From QHXQ01 sp036389395 (lineage in GTDB: Bacteria > Acidobacteriota > Blastocatellia > Pyrinomonadales > Pyrinomonadaceae), in NCBI GenBank assembly GCA_036389395.1, contig DASVPY010000034.1, forward strand, positions 122,552 to 186,551: 64,000 nt of DNA. Direction: 5' to 3'. Position numbers and translations under genes: made by a program. This document shows, in pieces, positions 28,697 through 38,133 of the stretch (positions are counted from its first letter, which is position 1; each line of letters starts with the position of its first letter). The notes under the pieces were generated by a model. The model was given only the letters and a program-made list of their open reading frames with translations, ran no database searches and was not told where the DNA came from.

Positions 28697-31600
28697 CTAA
28701 GGGTTTGCCCCGCGCGGCGTGACGCTGGCTGTCGCGCCGTTGCGTTTGAAGTCCGCCATGTTGTTGTCGGTGTCGGCGGCGTTCGGACTACGAATAAGAT
28801 CGTTGGTCGTACCGCTGGTGAAGAGGAGCAGAGACCCTTCGCCGTAGGCGTTGAAGGGCGGGGCGGGGGCGGCCGTGCCGCCCTGGTAGGTGAGGCCGTC
28901 GAGCTTCACGCCGCCTAGTTCGAGTTTGAGACCGCCCGTCGTGTTGTTGAGGTCGAGGCCTTGGGCCTGGGCGTCGAAGTCGGCGGCGACGCCGAAGGTG
29001 GCGGGGCCGTTGACGACGAGGAAGTAGGCGTGCGGCTGGACGAGCGTGGTCAGGCTGCCGGGCGCGCCGGGGAGCGTGACGGCGGCGGGCGCGTTGGCGG
29101 AACCCGACGGGCGGAAGGTGATGACGAGACCGCTGATGTCGAGCGTCTGCGCGGTCGGGTTGTACAGTTCGACGAAGTCGGCGCGCGGCTGCGTCGCGGA
29201 GGTGGCGAACGAGACGAGCGCCTCGTTGATGATGAGCTGACCCGCGGCGGGCGCGGGCGGCGGCGGGCCGACGTTGAGCGTCGCCGGGGCACTCGTGACG
29301 GCGTGGGGGCCGGCGGTGGCTTGCGCCGTCAGTCGGGCCGTGCCGGCCATCAGCCCGCGCACGACGGCGGCGGCGCTGCCGTCGGCGTCTGCGACGACCG
29401 TCACGACTGTGGCCGTCGCCGGATCGTCAATGATGAAAGTGTAGCTCGCGGCGGTGAACGGCTGATCGAACTGGTCGAAGGCGCGCGCGGTGAAGGTCTG
29501 CGTCTGGCCCGTGTTGACGGTGGCGTTGGCGGGCGTCAGTTCGGCGCGCGTGAGGACGGGCGGGGGCGGGTTGACTGTGAGCAGGGCGGTCGCCTGTTGC
29601 CCGCCGGCTCGTGCGCGCACGGTCGTCGAGCCGGCGGCGCGCGTCTGCGCCTCCGTGGTCGCGCCCGCGGTCGGCGCGAGTGTCGCTTTGGTCTCGTCGT
29701 TCACGTCCCAACTGAATGAGACGTTCGGCACTTCGACCTCCGCGCCGCCCGCGTTGGCGAAGGCGCGGGCGGTGAAGGTCTGGCGCGCGCCGATGTCGAG
29801 TTGTGCGGTTGCCGGTGCGACCTCGATGCGCGTGAGGGCGGGCGCGTTGAAGGGCGTGCCGTCGGCGCGCGTGCCGGGCGAGAAGGCGCGCGCGGCCGCT
29901 TGCGGCGCGGCGGTGTGCGCGACGAAGCTGCCGCCCGGTGTGCCCGTGCCGGCGTCGGGCGCGCGCGTGAGCGACTGATCGGCGGGCGCGGGCGGTGCGC
30001 CGGGCGCGCCGCTGCCGTAGCTCTGGACGGCAATGACCGTGTCGCCGCCGCTCGGCGGCAGGCGGACGATGACGGTGTCGCCGCCGTCGTTGAGGCTCAA
30101 CGCGCCGGCCGTGAAGATGCGCGCGCCGCCCAGCGCGGGGTCGTGTGCGGGCGGCGCGCCGCCGCCGAAGATGACGACGCCGCGCCCAGAGTCGAGCGTC
30201 GTGTTCGGCGGGAAGGTGAAACGCACGGCGGTCGCGTCCGCCAAAGTGATGCCGGACAGATCGAGCGGCGCGTCGGAGTTGTTGACGAGTTCGACGAACT
30301 CGTCGTCGCCTGAACTGCGCACGCCGTCGCGGTTCGCGTCGCCTTCGACGTTGGCCGTGGCGGCGTCGTCCGGCGGCACGTCGGCCAGAATCTCGTTGAC
30401 GACGAGCGGCACGCGGACGACGAGCGTGGCGCGCCCGGAGACTGTGCCGCCCGCGCCGTCCGGGGCGGTGGCGAAGATGTCGGCCGCGCCGACGCCCGTA
30501 GCGCGCGCCAAGCCGTCGGCGTTGACGGACGCCACCTGCGCTGCGCCGGTCGTCCAGTTGAATGCGACGCCGGGGACGGGCTGGTCGTGCTCGTCGAAGG
30601 CCGCGGCGGTGAGTTGTTGCGCCTGGCCGCGGTTGAGCGTCAACGCGCCGGGGCTGACGACGACGCGGCGCACGACGGGCGGCGGGCGCACGACCGTCAG
30701 CGTGGCGGCGGTGCTCGTGACGACGGTCGCGCCCTGAGTGGCCGCGGCCGTGATTTGCGTCGTGCCTGCGCCCGCGCCGGTCATGGTGGCGACGGCGCGG
30801 CCCGCTTCGGCGTCGGTCGTCACGGCGGTGATCGTCGCTACGTTTGTGTCGCCCGCGTCGAAGCTGAAGCCGACGCCGGAGAGCGGGCGGTCGAACTGGT
30901 CGAAGGCCTGGGCGGTGAACTGCGCGGTCTGCCCTGTGTTGACGGTGGCGGCGGTCGGCGCGAGCGTGACGCGCGTCAGACGGCCGGCGCGCGGCGCGAA
31001 GAACGCGCCGTCGAGTTTCGTGCCGGGCGAGAAGCGGCGCGCGGCCGCGCCGGGCGCGAGCGTGTGGCGCGTGAACGCGCCCGTCACGTCGGGCGCGCGC
31101 GTGATGGACTGGTTGACGGCGTCGCCGCCGAAGTCGTCGGCCGGCGTCCCGTAGGCGAACTGCGCGGCGGGGCGGCCCGCCGCGTCGCGCAGGCTGATCA
31201 AGAGACCGCTGTTCGTGAGCGCCAGCGCGCCGGTCGAAGCGGCGGAGACTTGTGCGCCGCCGAACGCGGGGTGGTCGGGCGCGAACGCGCCGCCGCCGAA
31301 GACGACGACGGCGTCGCCCGCGGCGAGCGTCGTGCCCGCGGCGAAGGTGTGGCGCGTCGCCTCGGCGGGGCCGGCGAGCGGGCGCGTGCGGAGCGTCCAG
31401 CCGGAGAGGTCGAGCGGCGCGGCAGTCGTGTTGACCAACTCGATAAATTCGTCGTCCGTGCCGCTGCGGACACCGTCCGCGTTCGCGTCGCCGGCCGCGC
31501 CGTCGGGTGGGTCTGCGAGCACTTCGTTGAAGACGACGGCGGGCGCGCTGACCGTGAGCGCGAGGCTGCCGCTCACGCCCTGCGCCGACGCGCTGACGTT

Positions 31601-34600
31601 CGTCATGCCTTGCGTCAAAGTGTTGACCAGGCCGGCTTGGTTGATCGTGGCAACTGTCGGCGCGCTCGTCCCCCACGTGAACGCGACGCCGTTCAACTCG
31701 CGCCCGCGTTGATCGAAGGCGCGTGCGTTGAACTGTTGCTCGACGCCGACGGGCAGCGTCAACTCGCTACCTACGGGCGGCGTCAAGCCACTCGGCGTAA
31801 CCTCGATGCGCGTCAGGACGGGCGGCGGCTCCTGCACGGTCACGAGTGCGGGCGCGGAGCGCACGCCGCGCGCCTCGACCGTGACGGCGCAAGTGCCTAC
31901 GGTGTGCGCGCGTGCGAGTCCGTGTGCGTCTACGGAGGCGACCGCAGCGTCGCTCGTCTGCCAGCGGAAGATAACGCCGGTTAGTTCTTGTCCGTCCGCG
32001 CCGAAGGCGTGCGCCTCGAACTGCTGCTGCGCGCCGACTTCGAGCAGTGCGGACGCGGGTGCGAGCGTGATGAGCGCGACGGGCGCGGTCGGGCTGAAGG
32101 GCGTGCCGTCCAGTCGTGTGCCCGGCGAGAAGGCGCGCGCCGCGCCGCCGGTCGCTTGCCGGTGCGGCGTGAAGTCGCCGGTCACGTCGGGCGCGCGCGT
32201 GAGCGATTGATCGCGGTCGCCGGGCAGACCCGACGCACCGCCGTAGGTCAACTGTTCGATGTCTGCGCCGGAGGCGTCCGCGAGCGTGACGGTGCTGCCG
32301 CCGTTCGTGAGCGACAGCCCGCCGGTGGAAGCCGTGAAGACCTGCGCGCCGCCGAAGGCCGCGTCGCGCGGGTCGAAGGTCGCGGCGGTCGCGCCGCCGA
32401 AGACGACGAGGGCCGTGCCGGGCGCGAGCAGTGTGCCGGCGGCGAACGTGTGCCTGACCGTGTCCGCGCCGTCGCCCGCGCGCACGAGCAGCCGATAGCC
32501 GCCGAGGGCGATGTCGTGAGTCGAGGCGTTGACTAGTTCGATGAACTCGTCCTGCGCGGCGCTGCGTGTGCCGTCGCGGTTGGCGTCGCCCGCAATGCCG
32601 TCGGGCGGATCGGCGAGGACTTCATTAATGATGAGCGTGAGCGGGTAGACCTCTAACTGCGCTTCGGCGGTCAACGCGCCTGCGGTCGCACGGATGACGG
32701 TCGTGCCGACGCTTAAGGCGTGTGCCGTGCCGTCTGAGTCAACGCGCACTACATCAGGCGCGGTCGAAATGAACGTGACGGGGGCGTCTTCGATGACGCC
32801 GCCGGCTTCGTCGAAGACTGTGGCGACGAGCCGAAGCGTGCGGCCCGTGCCGAGGCGCGCGGTCGCGGGCGCGAGCGTGAGGCGGAAGGGCTGGCGCGCG
32901 CCGCCGATGTGGATCGTGGTCGGGTTGCTCGCGCGCCCGTCGGCGCGCACGACGAGCGGCACGAGGCCCGCGCCGCCGAGCGCGCGCTCAAGCCTGACGT
33001 GTATCTCGTCCAGACCGTGCAAGCCCGGCGAGGGCGTGACGGTCTCGACCGCCTGCGCCCGGCCGTTGATCTCGACGCTCACGCTCGCGGCGTGGCGCAC
33101 GCCCGTGGCGAAGACCGTGAGCCGGCGCGCGTTGTTCTGTTCGTCAACAGGATCAAAAGGAGTGCGCAGGAAGGTCGTCGCTTCGAGCGCGACGGCCGCG
33201 CCCGTGCCGTCGCCCGCTTCGGTGAAGACGCCGGGCGCTGCGGGCGCGACCGTGAACGTGCCGCGCGTCTCGTAGCCGTCGTGGTTGCGCACGGAGAAGA
33301 GGGCCGGGCCGGCTTCGGTCTCCGGCGGCACGACGAAGTTGATCTGCGTGGGCGAGACGTAGAGCAGTTCCGCCGCGCGCCCGTTGACGTTGAGCGCGAC
33401 GTTGGCGAAGGCGCGCGGGAGCGAGCCATCGGCGAGCGGGTGCGTCTGCGCGTTGACGAGTGAGAGGTTGCGCCCCGTGGCGACGGCGATCTGATCGGGC
33501 GCGACGAGTTTGTCCGCCGCAGGCTCGCGGCCGAAAGTCGCGCCGTGCTTGATCTGCAAGTCGGTGGCGAAGGGCGTGCGCGGTTCGAGCGCGGCGACGT
33601 AAAGCTCGGAGTTGTTGGCGAGGTCTGCGTCGGCGACCGGGCCGGAGAGGACACGGGGGAAGTTGAAGGCGACGAGCGCGCCGTCGTCGGAGAGCGAAGA
33701 GACGACTTCGGCCGTGGCGGCGGCGGGCGCGTCGGTGACGCGCGTGAAGCGGTTCGCCGGCAGGTCGTAGACGTAGAGTTCGACGCTCGCGTCGCCGTTG
33801 CCGCCCGAGACGTTGCGGCGCGTGGCGAAGGCGACGCGCGCGCCGTCGCCGCTGATGGTCGGGGCGAGCGTTACGTCGGTGGCGCGCGCGCCGAGCGTCG
33901 TCAACTGGCGCACGACGCCCGCGCGCGCGTCGTAGAGAAAGACCTGGCTCGCGTTCGTCGTCGGCTCGGCCGCGTAGACGACGCGCGTGCCGTCGTCGCT
34001 GACACAGCGTCCGGGCGCGAGCGCGAGCTTGCGCGCGGCCTGCGCGAGCGGCATGGCGCGGCCCGTCGTCAGATCGTGGAGCATGAGATCGCGGCTCAGG
34101 CTCGGGTCGGACGCGTCCGCGCGGCGGTCGAGCACGTAAGCGACGTGCGTGCCGTCGCCGCTGAGCTTGGCGCTGTGCGCGCCGACGATGTTGCGCGTGT
34201 CCGTGAGTTGCGTGAAGGCGCGGCGCGCGTCGTCGTAGAGGAAGACTTCGGAGTTCGCGTCGGCGTTCGCGCCGGTGAGGTCGCGGTTCGAGGCGAAGGC
34301 GAAGAGGCGGCCGTCGTCGGAGATGGACGGGGCGAAGTTGCCTTGCTGGACGCGTAAAGTGGCGTCGGCGGGTGTGGTGTCGGTGAGTTGGCGCAGCGCG
34401 CCCTGGGCGTGGAGGAAGATTTCGGAGTTGCCGTCGGCGTTGCCGCCGAGCGGGTCTTCGGTGCTGGCGAAGGCGACGCGCGCGCCGTCCTGCGAGACGG
34501 CGGCGGCGGGCGCGCGCGTGCGCGCGAGTTGGGCGAACGCGGGCGGCTCTGGGACGAGTTCGACGCGCAGGGCGTGGAAGCCGACAGCGCCGCTGCCTGT

Positions 34601-34792
34601 TAGGTCGGCGGTTGATTCAAAGACGACGCGGCGGCCGTCGCCGCTGAGCGTGGGGTTCAGGTTGAGCGCCTGTTCGGGCGTCTCCGTAAGGCGGCGCAGC
34701 GCGCCGTTCTGCGTGCGCGCGCGCCGGGCGGCGAGGCAGACCGCGAGCGTCACGCAGCATAGACAGATGAGCAGCCTTATCTGAGGGCGCAC
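28697..34792 (-). CDS. Very large secreted protein: propeller, Solibacter-type domain, Ig-like repeats and four lamin-tail domains
   Basis: 2031 residues with an N-terminal signal segment. Residues about 30-400 are TolB/WD40-like repeats (NPTLSGDGRRVVFES and similar lines). About 430-560 resemble the TIGR03437-type acidobacterial domain (YVSPTQINFVVPPETEAGPA). Ig-like Big_2-type units alternate with lamin-tail-like domains starting near 717, 1086, 1464 and 1850, each opening with IINEVLADPPDG-like sequence, containing DEFIELVN, and closing with RAPDVTG lines. The first three lamin-tail units are close paralogues. Likely a cell-surface or secreted binding protein; the ligand is unknown. It stands alone on the minus strand. 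Confidence 0.85.
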   Translation of the reverse strand: MRPQIRLLICLCCVTLAVCLAARRARTQNGALRRLTETPEQALNLNPTLSGDGRRVVFESTADLTGSGAVGFHALRVELVPEPPAFAQLARTRAPAAAVSQDGARVAFASTEDPLGGNADGNSEIFLHAQGALRQLTDTTPADATLRVQQGNFAPSISDDGRLFAFASNRDLTGANADANSEVFLYDDARRAFTQLTDTRNIVGAHSAKLSGDGTHVAYVLDRRADASDPSLSRDLMLHDLTTGRAMPLAQAARKLALAPGRCVSDDGTRVVYAAEPTTNASQVFLYDARAGVVRQLTTLGARATDVTLAPTISGDGARVAFATRRNVSGGNGDASVELYVYDLPANRFTRVTDAPAAATAEVVSSLSDDGALVAFNFPRVLSGPVADADLANNSELYVAALEPRTPFATDLQIKHGATFGREPAADKLVAPDQIAVATGRNLSLVNAQTHPLADGSLPRAFANVALNVNGRAAELLYVSPTQINFVVPPETEAGPALFSVRNHDGYETRGTFTVAPAAPGVFTEAGDGTGAAVALEATTFLRTPFDPVDEQNNARRLTVFATGVRHAASVSVEINGRAQAVETVTPSPGLHGLDEIHVRLERALGGAGLVPLVVRADGRASNPTTIHIGGARQPFRLTLAPATARLGTGRTLRLVATVFDEAGGVIEDAPVTFISTAPDVVRVDSDGTAHALSVGTTVIRATAGALTAEAQLEVYPLTLIINEVLADPPDGIAGDANRDGTRSAAQDEFIELVNASTHDIALGGYRLLVRAGDGADTVRHTFAAGTLLAPGTALVVFGGATAATFDPRDAAFGGAQVFTASTGGLSLTNGGSTVTLADASGADIEQLTYGGASGLPGDRDQSLTRAPDVTGDFTPHRQATGGAARAFSPGTRLDGTPFSPTAPVALITLAPASALLEVGAQQQFEAHAFGADGQELTGVIFRWQTSDAAVASVDAHGLARAHTVGTCAVTVEARGVRSAPALVTVQEPPPVLTRIEVTPSGLTPPVGSELTLPVGVEQQFNARAFDQRGRELNGVAFTWGTSAPTVATINQAGLVNTLTQGMTNVSASAQGVSGSLALTVSAPAVVFNEVLADPPDGAAGDANADGVRSGTDDEFIELVNTTAAPLDLSGWTLRTRPLAGPAEATRHTFAAGTTLAAGDAVVVFGGGAFAPDHPAFGGAQVSAASTGALALTNSGLLISLRDAAGRPAAQFAYGTPADDFGGDAVNQSITRAPDVTGAFTRHTLAPGAAARRFSPGTKLDGAFFAPRAGRLTRVTLAPTAATVNTGQTAQFTAQAFDQFDRPLSGVGFSFDAGDTNVATITAVTTDAEAGRAVATMTGAGAGTTQITAAATQGATVVTSTAATLTVVRPPPVVRRVVVSPGALTLNRGQAQQLTAAAFDEHDQPVPGVAFNWTTGAAQVASVNADGLARATGVGAADIFATAPDGAGGTVSGRATLVVRVPLVVNEILADVPPDDAATANVEGDANRDGVRSSGDDEFVELVNNSDAPLDLSGITLADATAVRFTFPPNTTLDSGRGVVIFGGGAPPAHDPALGGARIFTAGALSLNDGGDTVIVRLPPSGGDTVIAVQSYGSGAPGAPPAPADQSLTRAPDAGTGTPGGSFVAHTAAPQAAARAFSPGTRADGTPFNAPALTRIEVAPATAQLDIGARQTFTARAFANAGGAEVEVPNVSFSWDVNDETKATLAPTAGATTEAQTRAAGSTTVRARAGGQQATALLTVNPPPPVLTRAELTPANATVNTGQTQTFTARAFDQFDQPFTAASYTFIIDDPATATVVTVVADADGSAAAVVRGLMAGTARLTAQATAGPHAVTSAPATLNVGPPPPAPAAGQLIINEALVSFATSATQPRADFVELYNPTAQTLDISGLVITFRPSGSANAPAAVTLPGAPGSLTTLVQPHAYFLVVNGPATFGVAADFDAQAQGLDLNNTTGGLKLELGGVKLDGLTYQGGTAAPAPPFNAYGEGSLLLFTSGTTNDLIRSPNAADTDNNMADFKRNGATASVTPRGANP

Positions 34793-35402
34793 AGACCTTT
34801 GCTCCGTTGGCCGCGCGCCTCGGCGGGCGCGCGTTGGGAAGATTGAAAACGGTCGAGTGAAACGGTAGTGGTTCAGTTTGAGCTTGAGTGGCGACGTGTG
34901 GTCGGGTTAACACAGAGGGCACAGAGGAGGCACAGAGGACACAGTAAGAACTCTGTGTCCTCTGTGTTAAATCGCCCCTCGCCACATGAACAAGCTCAGA
35001 CTGAACCGCGCCCGACGAGACGAGACGAACCGCGTCCGCCGGCTACGTGCTTGATCTCTTGCGGCCTTGATGAGCGTTGACGTGACGACGTTCGGAGCCG
35101 ACAGAGCGCAGGCTTCGAGTGAGTGCAGGCGACGGCACGCGCGCTTGAAGTGCGCGCATTCTACACGTTCGCGCCGAGAACGCAAGCAGAATTTTCCGCG
35201 CCGCCGTGCAAGATAATTTCAACGAGCTGTTAGCGGCCGGCGCGGTTGAAAATCTTCTTTCGGGCGCACGGAAATTTGTTATAGTGTGCGCGCACGCTTC
35301 CCCCCGTGCGGCCGCCTTTCCCCTCATGGCAGACGGAGACCGCGTGAGCGATCTTAAACTCAGTTTCAGCTAATCTCCCCAGCCAGCCTGCGTCTTCTGT
35401 TT
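34793..35402. other. 610-base intergenic region with a composite repeat, no gene seen
   Basis: Between divergent genes. It holds the composite inverted repeat at 34871-35006. The stretch 35160-35290 is AT-richer and includes a TATAGT hexamer at 35280-35285 without a good -35. A 15-codon frame (ATG at 35326, stop at 35371-35373) ends just ahead of the acetyltransferase; I do not consider it supported as a gene. Confidence 0.4.
34871..35006. repeat. Composite inverted repeat: CACAGAGG hairpin inside a 16-base outer inverted repeat
   Basis: The inner hairpin (34907-34970) has TTAACACAGAGGGCACAGAG-type units on the left and CTGTGTCCTCTGTGTTAA on the right, with an 8-base loop. Outside it, GTTCAGTTTGAGCTTG (34871-34886) is matched by CAAGCTCAGACTGAAC (34991-35006), one mismatch. 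Confidence 0.85.
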
Positions 35403-35948
35403 ATGCCCGAGATCGAGACCGCGCGCCTGCGCCTGCGCCCGTTCGTCGCCGCCGACCTGGACGACCTCGCGCGGCTGTGCGCCGACCCGGAGGTGATGCG
35501 CTACATCGGCCTCGAAGCCGGGCGGACGCTGACGCGCGCCGAGACGCAGTACGTGCTCGACACGATCATCACGTTCTGGCGCACGCACGGCTACGGCCGC
35601 TGGGCCGTCCTGCTCAAGACGACGGGGCGGCTGATCGGGTTGTGCGGGCTGCGCCAGCTCGACGGCGAGCCGGAGTTGATGTACGCGTTCGAGCAGGCGT
35701 CCTGGGGGCAAGGGCTGGCGGCCGAGGCGGCGCGCGCGAGCCTGCGCTACGGCTTCGAGGAGGTGGGTCTCGAACGCATCGTCGCCGTCACGCGCCACGC
35801 CAACGCGGCCTCGCAGCGCGTGCTCGTCAAGATCGGGATGCGCTACGAGGGTGAGGCGCGCCCCTACGGCGTCGAGACGCTCGGCTACGCCCTCACGCGC
35901 GCCGAGTTCGCGCCTGACGACTCTTCCTATCTGCTCAGACGTGATTGA
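35403..35948 (+). CDS. GNAT-family N-acetyltransferase (RimJ/RimL-like)
   Basis: 181 residues. Begins MPEIETARLRLRPFVAADLD, the standard opening of the RimJ/RimL-type group, and carries LIGLCGLRQLDGEPELMYAF and YGFEEVGLERIVAVTRHANAAS with the NxxS acetyl-CoA pattern near the end. It should transfer acetyl from acetyl-CoA to an amine on a protein N-terminus or small molecule; the substrate cannot be read from sequence. It appears to be a single gene. Confidence 0.9.
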   Translation: MPEIETARLRLRPFVAADLDDLARLCADPEVMRYIGLEAGRTLTRAETQYVLDTIITFWRTHGYGRWAVLLKTTGRLIGLCGLRQLDGEPELMYAFEQASWGQGLAAEAARASLRYGFEEVGLERIVAVTRHANAASQRVLVKIGMRYEGEARPYGVETLGYALTRAEFAPDDSSYLLRRD

Positions 35949-36009
35949 GCACGCCCGCCACTCATCAGCAGCGCACGCAGCGCACATAGCAAGCTGACGA
36001 ACAACCATC

Positions 36010-36038
36010 TTGACGCACGCGCGGCGCGAGCCCATACT
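36010..36038 (+). promoter_or_regulatory. Candidate sigma-70 promoter
   Basis: TTGACG, a 17-base spacer and CATACT. Transcription would begin near 36045, 46 bases ahead of the ATG at 36091, which has AAGGAG upstream. Confidence 0.4.
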
Positions 36039-36090
36039 GCGCCTGACTCACAGGTATAAGCTAGTGGCCCACACATAAGGAGCACACCCG

Positions 36091-36678
36091 ATGAACTCGC
36101 AAAGCACGCCCGCCATGACACGACGGAAGCCCGCCCTCAGGCCGCTCGTCTGGTTAGCCACATTCTTGGTTGTCTGTGCCTGCGGCATCATAGTCGGCAC
36201 GGCCCAAGGGCCGCCGCCGGGTGAGCGGGAGTTTGAAGACAAGATACCGGCGCACTTGCCGATCAAGGTGAAAGTGAAGAACATTGAGAAGGTGAAAGAC
36301 CTGAAGAATGAACACTGGGGGCGTGACTTGGAGATCGAGGTGCGCAACACCGGGACTAAACCGATCTACTATTTGCGCCTGAGCCTTTATTTCGTAGACG
36401 TGAAGCCTGATTCGGCGGGCTTCTATGGCTGGCCGCTTAGATATGGCAGGCCGGAGTTGGTAGATATAAACAATAGGGCTAGACCGGAGGACATACCAAT
36501 TCAGCCGGGAGAGACGTACCTCTTCAAAGTCCCCGCCGGCATGATTACAGGGTGGGAAAAATACAGGGCCAATCGTAACTTACCCCACCCTAAGAAAGTA
36601 GGACTGCAATTCGAGGTTCTGAACTACGGAGACGGCACAGGATTCTCCGGCACCGGCGGTGAGCCGATGCCGAATTAA
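36091..36678 (+). CDS. Secreted protein, N-terminal piece of an apparently frameshifted EF-hand-family gene
   Basis: 195 residues. An N-terminal membrane/signal segment (about residues 18-40, PLVWLATFLVVCACGIIVG) is followed by a domain with EIEVRNTGTKPIYYLRLSLY, IPIQPGETYLFKVP and LQFEVLNYGDGTGFSGTG. The frame stops at TAA (36676-36678). A different frame is open from 36663 and runs without a stop into the next gene, which lacks any signal peptide. My recollection of this acidobacterial family is that both halves occur in one polypeptide. RBS AAGGAG. Confidence 0.7.
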   Translation: MNSQSTPAMTRRKPALRPLVWLATFLVVCACGIIVGTAQGPPPGEREFEDKIPAHLPIKVKVKNIEKVKDLKNEHWGRDLEIEVRNTGTKPIYYLRLSLYFVDVKPDSAGFYGWPLRYGRPELVDINNRARPEDIPIQPGETYLFKVPAGMITGWEKYRANRNLPHPKKVGLQFEVLNYGDGTGFSGTGGEPMPN

Positions 36679-36785
36679 CAAACCCTCGCTGTTATAATCA
36701 AATCACAGACAGTACGGTACCAAAAGTCAAGCAGAACCTTTCATGGGAACGACCACCCGAAATACAGTCTGAGTTCTGGTCTTTC

Positions 36786-38042
36786 TTGCCGGCAAGGTTT
36801 GTGCCGGCAAATTTTTATCCACCAAGAACCCTTAAAGCCCCAAGGGCCGTGCCGGCTCAGTCCGTTCTATGCTGTCCAGGGCCGACTTGCTTCAACCTCA
36901 AGGTGACTCTGGGCGGCAACTGTTTCTGCGAAGATGAACTCGGCGAGCCGGCTGTTGAAGTAGTATCAGCAGCCTGTACTGATCCACAAGGTCGGTGCGG
37001 ACTTCAAGGGGTTATACAATTCATATGCGTGGATGGGCAGCATACTTGTACGACCTACTTTCGCGAATCATGTCCGACGCCCTCGCCCTCGCCCTCGCCG
37101 ACGCCAACGCCGACCGCGACGCCCACGCCCTGCCCGACGCTCGATCCGCGCACCGCCCCGAACGATGGCTGTACGCCTGCGGGGCCCGAATGTAACCAAT
37201 TCTGGGCCTGCCCGCCGTGCGACGCCGGGCAGACGGAGGTGGACTATCAGACCTACCGCCCCCCCGACGACGGCTGCCCCGACGGCACTTACAACAGCTA
37301 CCTTTACAACAGGCGGTACTGCTGCGTGCCTTATAGCACGGCGTCGCCCCCGCCGACCTACGACACGTGCGTGTCGGTCAACTGGTACTGGAACTTCACC
37401 ACCGGCACGTGCTCCCAGACGCAGTGCGCCCCGCGCAAGTGCTCCGCGCAGACCTACTGGGACTCCGACTACTGCCGCTGCGTCAACACCGAGTCGCCCG
37501 TGCTCGTGGACGTGAACGGCGACGGCTTCCGCCTGACGGACGCGGCGGGCGGCGTCGCCTTCGACCTCGACGCCGACGGCACGCCGGAGCGGCTCGCGTG
37601 GACGGCCCCGCGCGCGGACGACGCGTGGCTGGCCTTAGACCGCGACGGGGACGGCCGGATCGCCGACGGGCGAGAACTGTTCGGCAACCACACGCCGCAG
37701 GGCACGCCGCCACAGGGGAAACAGCCGAACGGCTTCTCGGCGCTGGCGGAGTACGACGAGCCGGCGCGGGGCGGCGATGGCGATGGGATAATTGACAGCC
37801 GTGATGCCGTCTTCGCCTCTTTGCGGCTCTGGCAGGACGCCGACCACGACGGCGTGTCGGAGGCGGGCGAGTTGCGCCCGCTGCCGGCGTTGGGCGTCAC
37901 GGCCATCGGACTGGATTACAAGGAGGCGCGGCGGCGGGATCAGTACGGCAACCGGTTCCGCTACCGGGCCAAGGTCGGCGACGCGCGCGGCGCGCAGGTC
38001 GGGCGCTGGGCTTGGGACGTGTTCCTCGTGGGTGGGCAGTAG
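36786..38042 (+). CDS. C-terminal piece of the frameshifted secreted gene: Cys-rich region and EF-hand-like domain
   Basis: 418 residues from a TTG at 36786; the same frame is open back to 36663 with no ATG or GTG, and no ribosome binding site is seen. It lacks a signal peptide. It contains a Cys-rich region, a Pro-Ser-Thr linker (PSPSPTPTPTATPTP), then the CAPRKC and C-x10-C-x-C pattern and the calcium-loop C-terminus nearly identical to that of the gene at 19714 (DVNGDGFRLTDAAGGV, LDRDGDGRIADGRELFGN, GDGDGIIDSRDAVF). Together with the piece at 36091 the total would be about 650 residues, close to the 660-residue relative. Most likely a broken gene, a sequencing error or a recoding site. Confidence 0.65.
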   Translation: MPARFVPANFYPPRTLKAPRAVPAQSVLCCPGPTCFNLKVTLGGNCFCEDELGEPAVEVVSAACTDPQGRCGLQGVIQFICVDGQHTCTTYFRESCPTPSPSPSPTPTPTATPTPCPTLDPRTAPNDGCTPAGPECNQFWACPPCDAGQTEVDYQTYRPPDDGCPDGTYNSYLYNRRYCCVPYSTASPPPTYDTCVSVNWYWNFTTGTCSQTQCAPRKCSAQTYWDSDYCRCVNTESPVLVDVNGDGFRLTDAAGGVAFDLDADGTPERLAWTAPRADDAWLALDRDGDGRIADGRELFGNHTPQGTPPQGKQPNGFSALAEYDEPARGGDGDGIIDSRDAVFASLRLWQDADHDGVSEAGELRPLPALGVTAIGLDYKEARRRDQYGNRFRYRAKVGDARGAQVGRWAWDVFLVGGQ

Positions 38043-38063
38043 CTCCCGGTTAAAGTCGCGAGC

Positions 38064-38105
38064 GCGTAACCGCCCGGCGCTGTTCGGAGCGCCGGGCGGT
38101 TACGC
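38064..38105. terminator. Bidirectional terminator-like hairpin between convergent genes
   Basis: A perfect 18-base-pair stem (38064-38081 with 38088-38105) with a 6-base loop. It lacks a U-run. It shares the GGGCGGTT core with the hairpin after the related gene at 21738-21759. Confidence 0.65.
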
Positions 38106-38133
38106 TGCGGGTGGCGTGCGGCGCGTGGCACAC

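Noticed and set aside
23282..31676. Long alternative frames inside the sedolisin and lamin-tail genes (for example 23282-25861 plus, 29427-31676 minus)
   Set aside because: Arg-rich low-complexity translations in shifted frames of well-supported genes.
35326..35373. 15-codon leader frame before the acetyltransferase gene
   Set aside because: No ribosome binding site or regulatory codon run, and such short frames are expected by chance.
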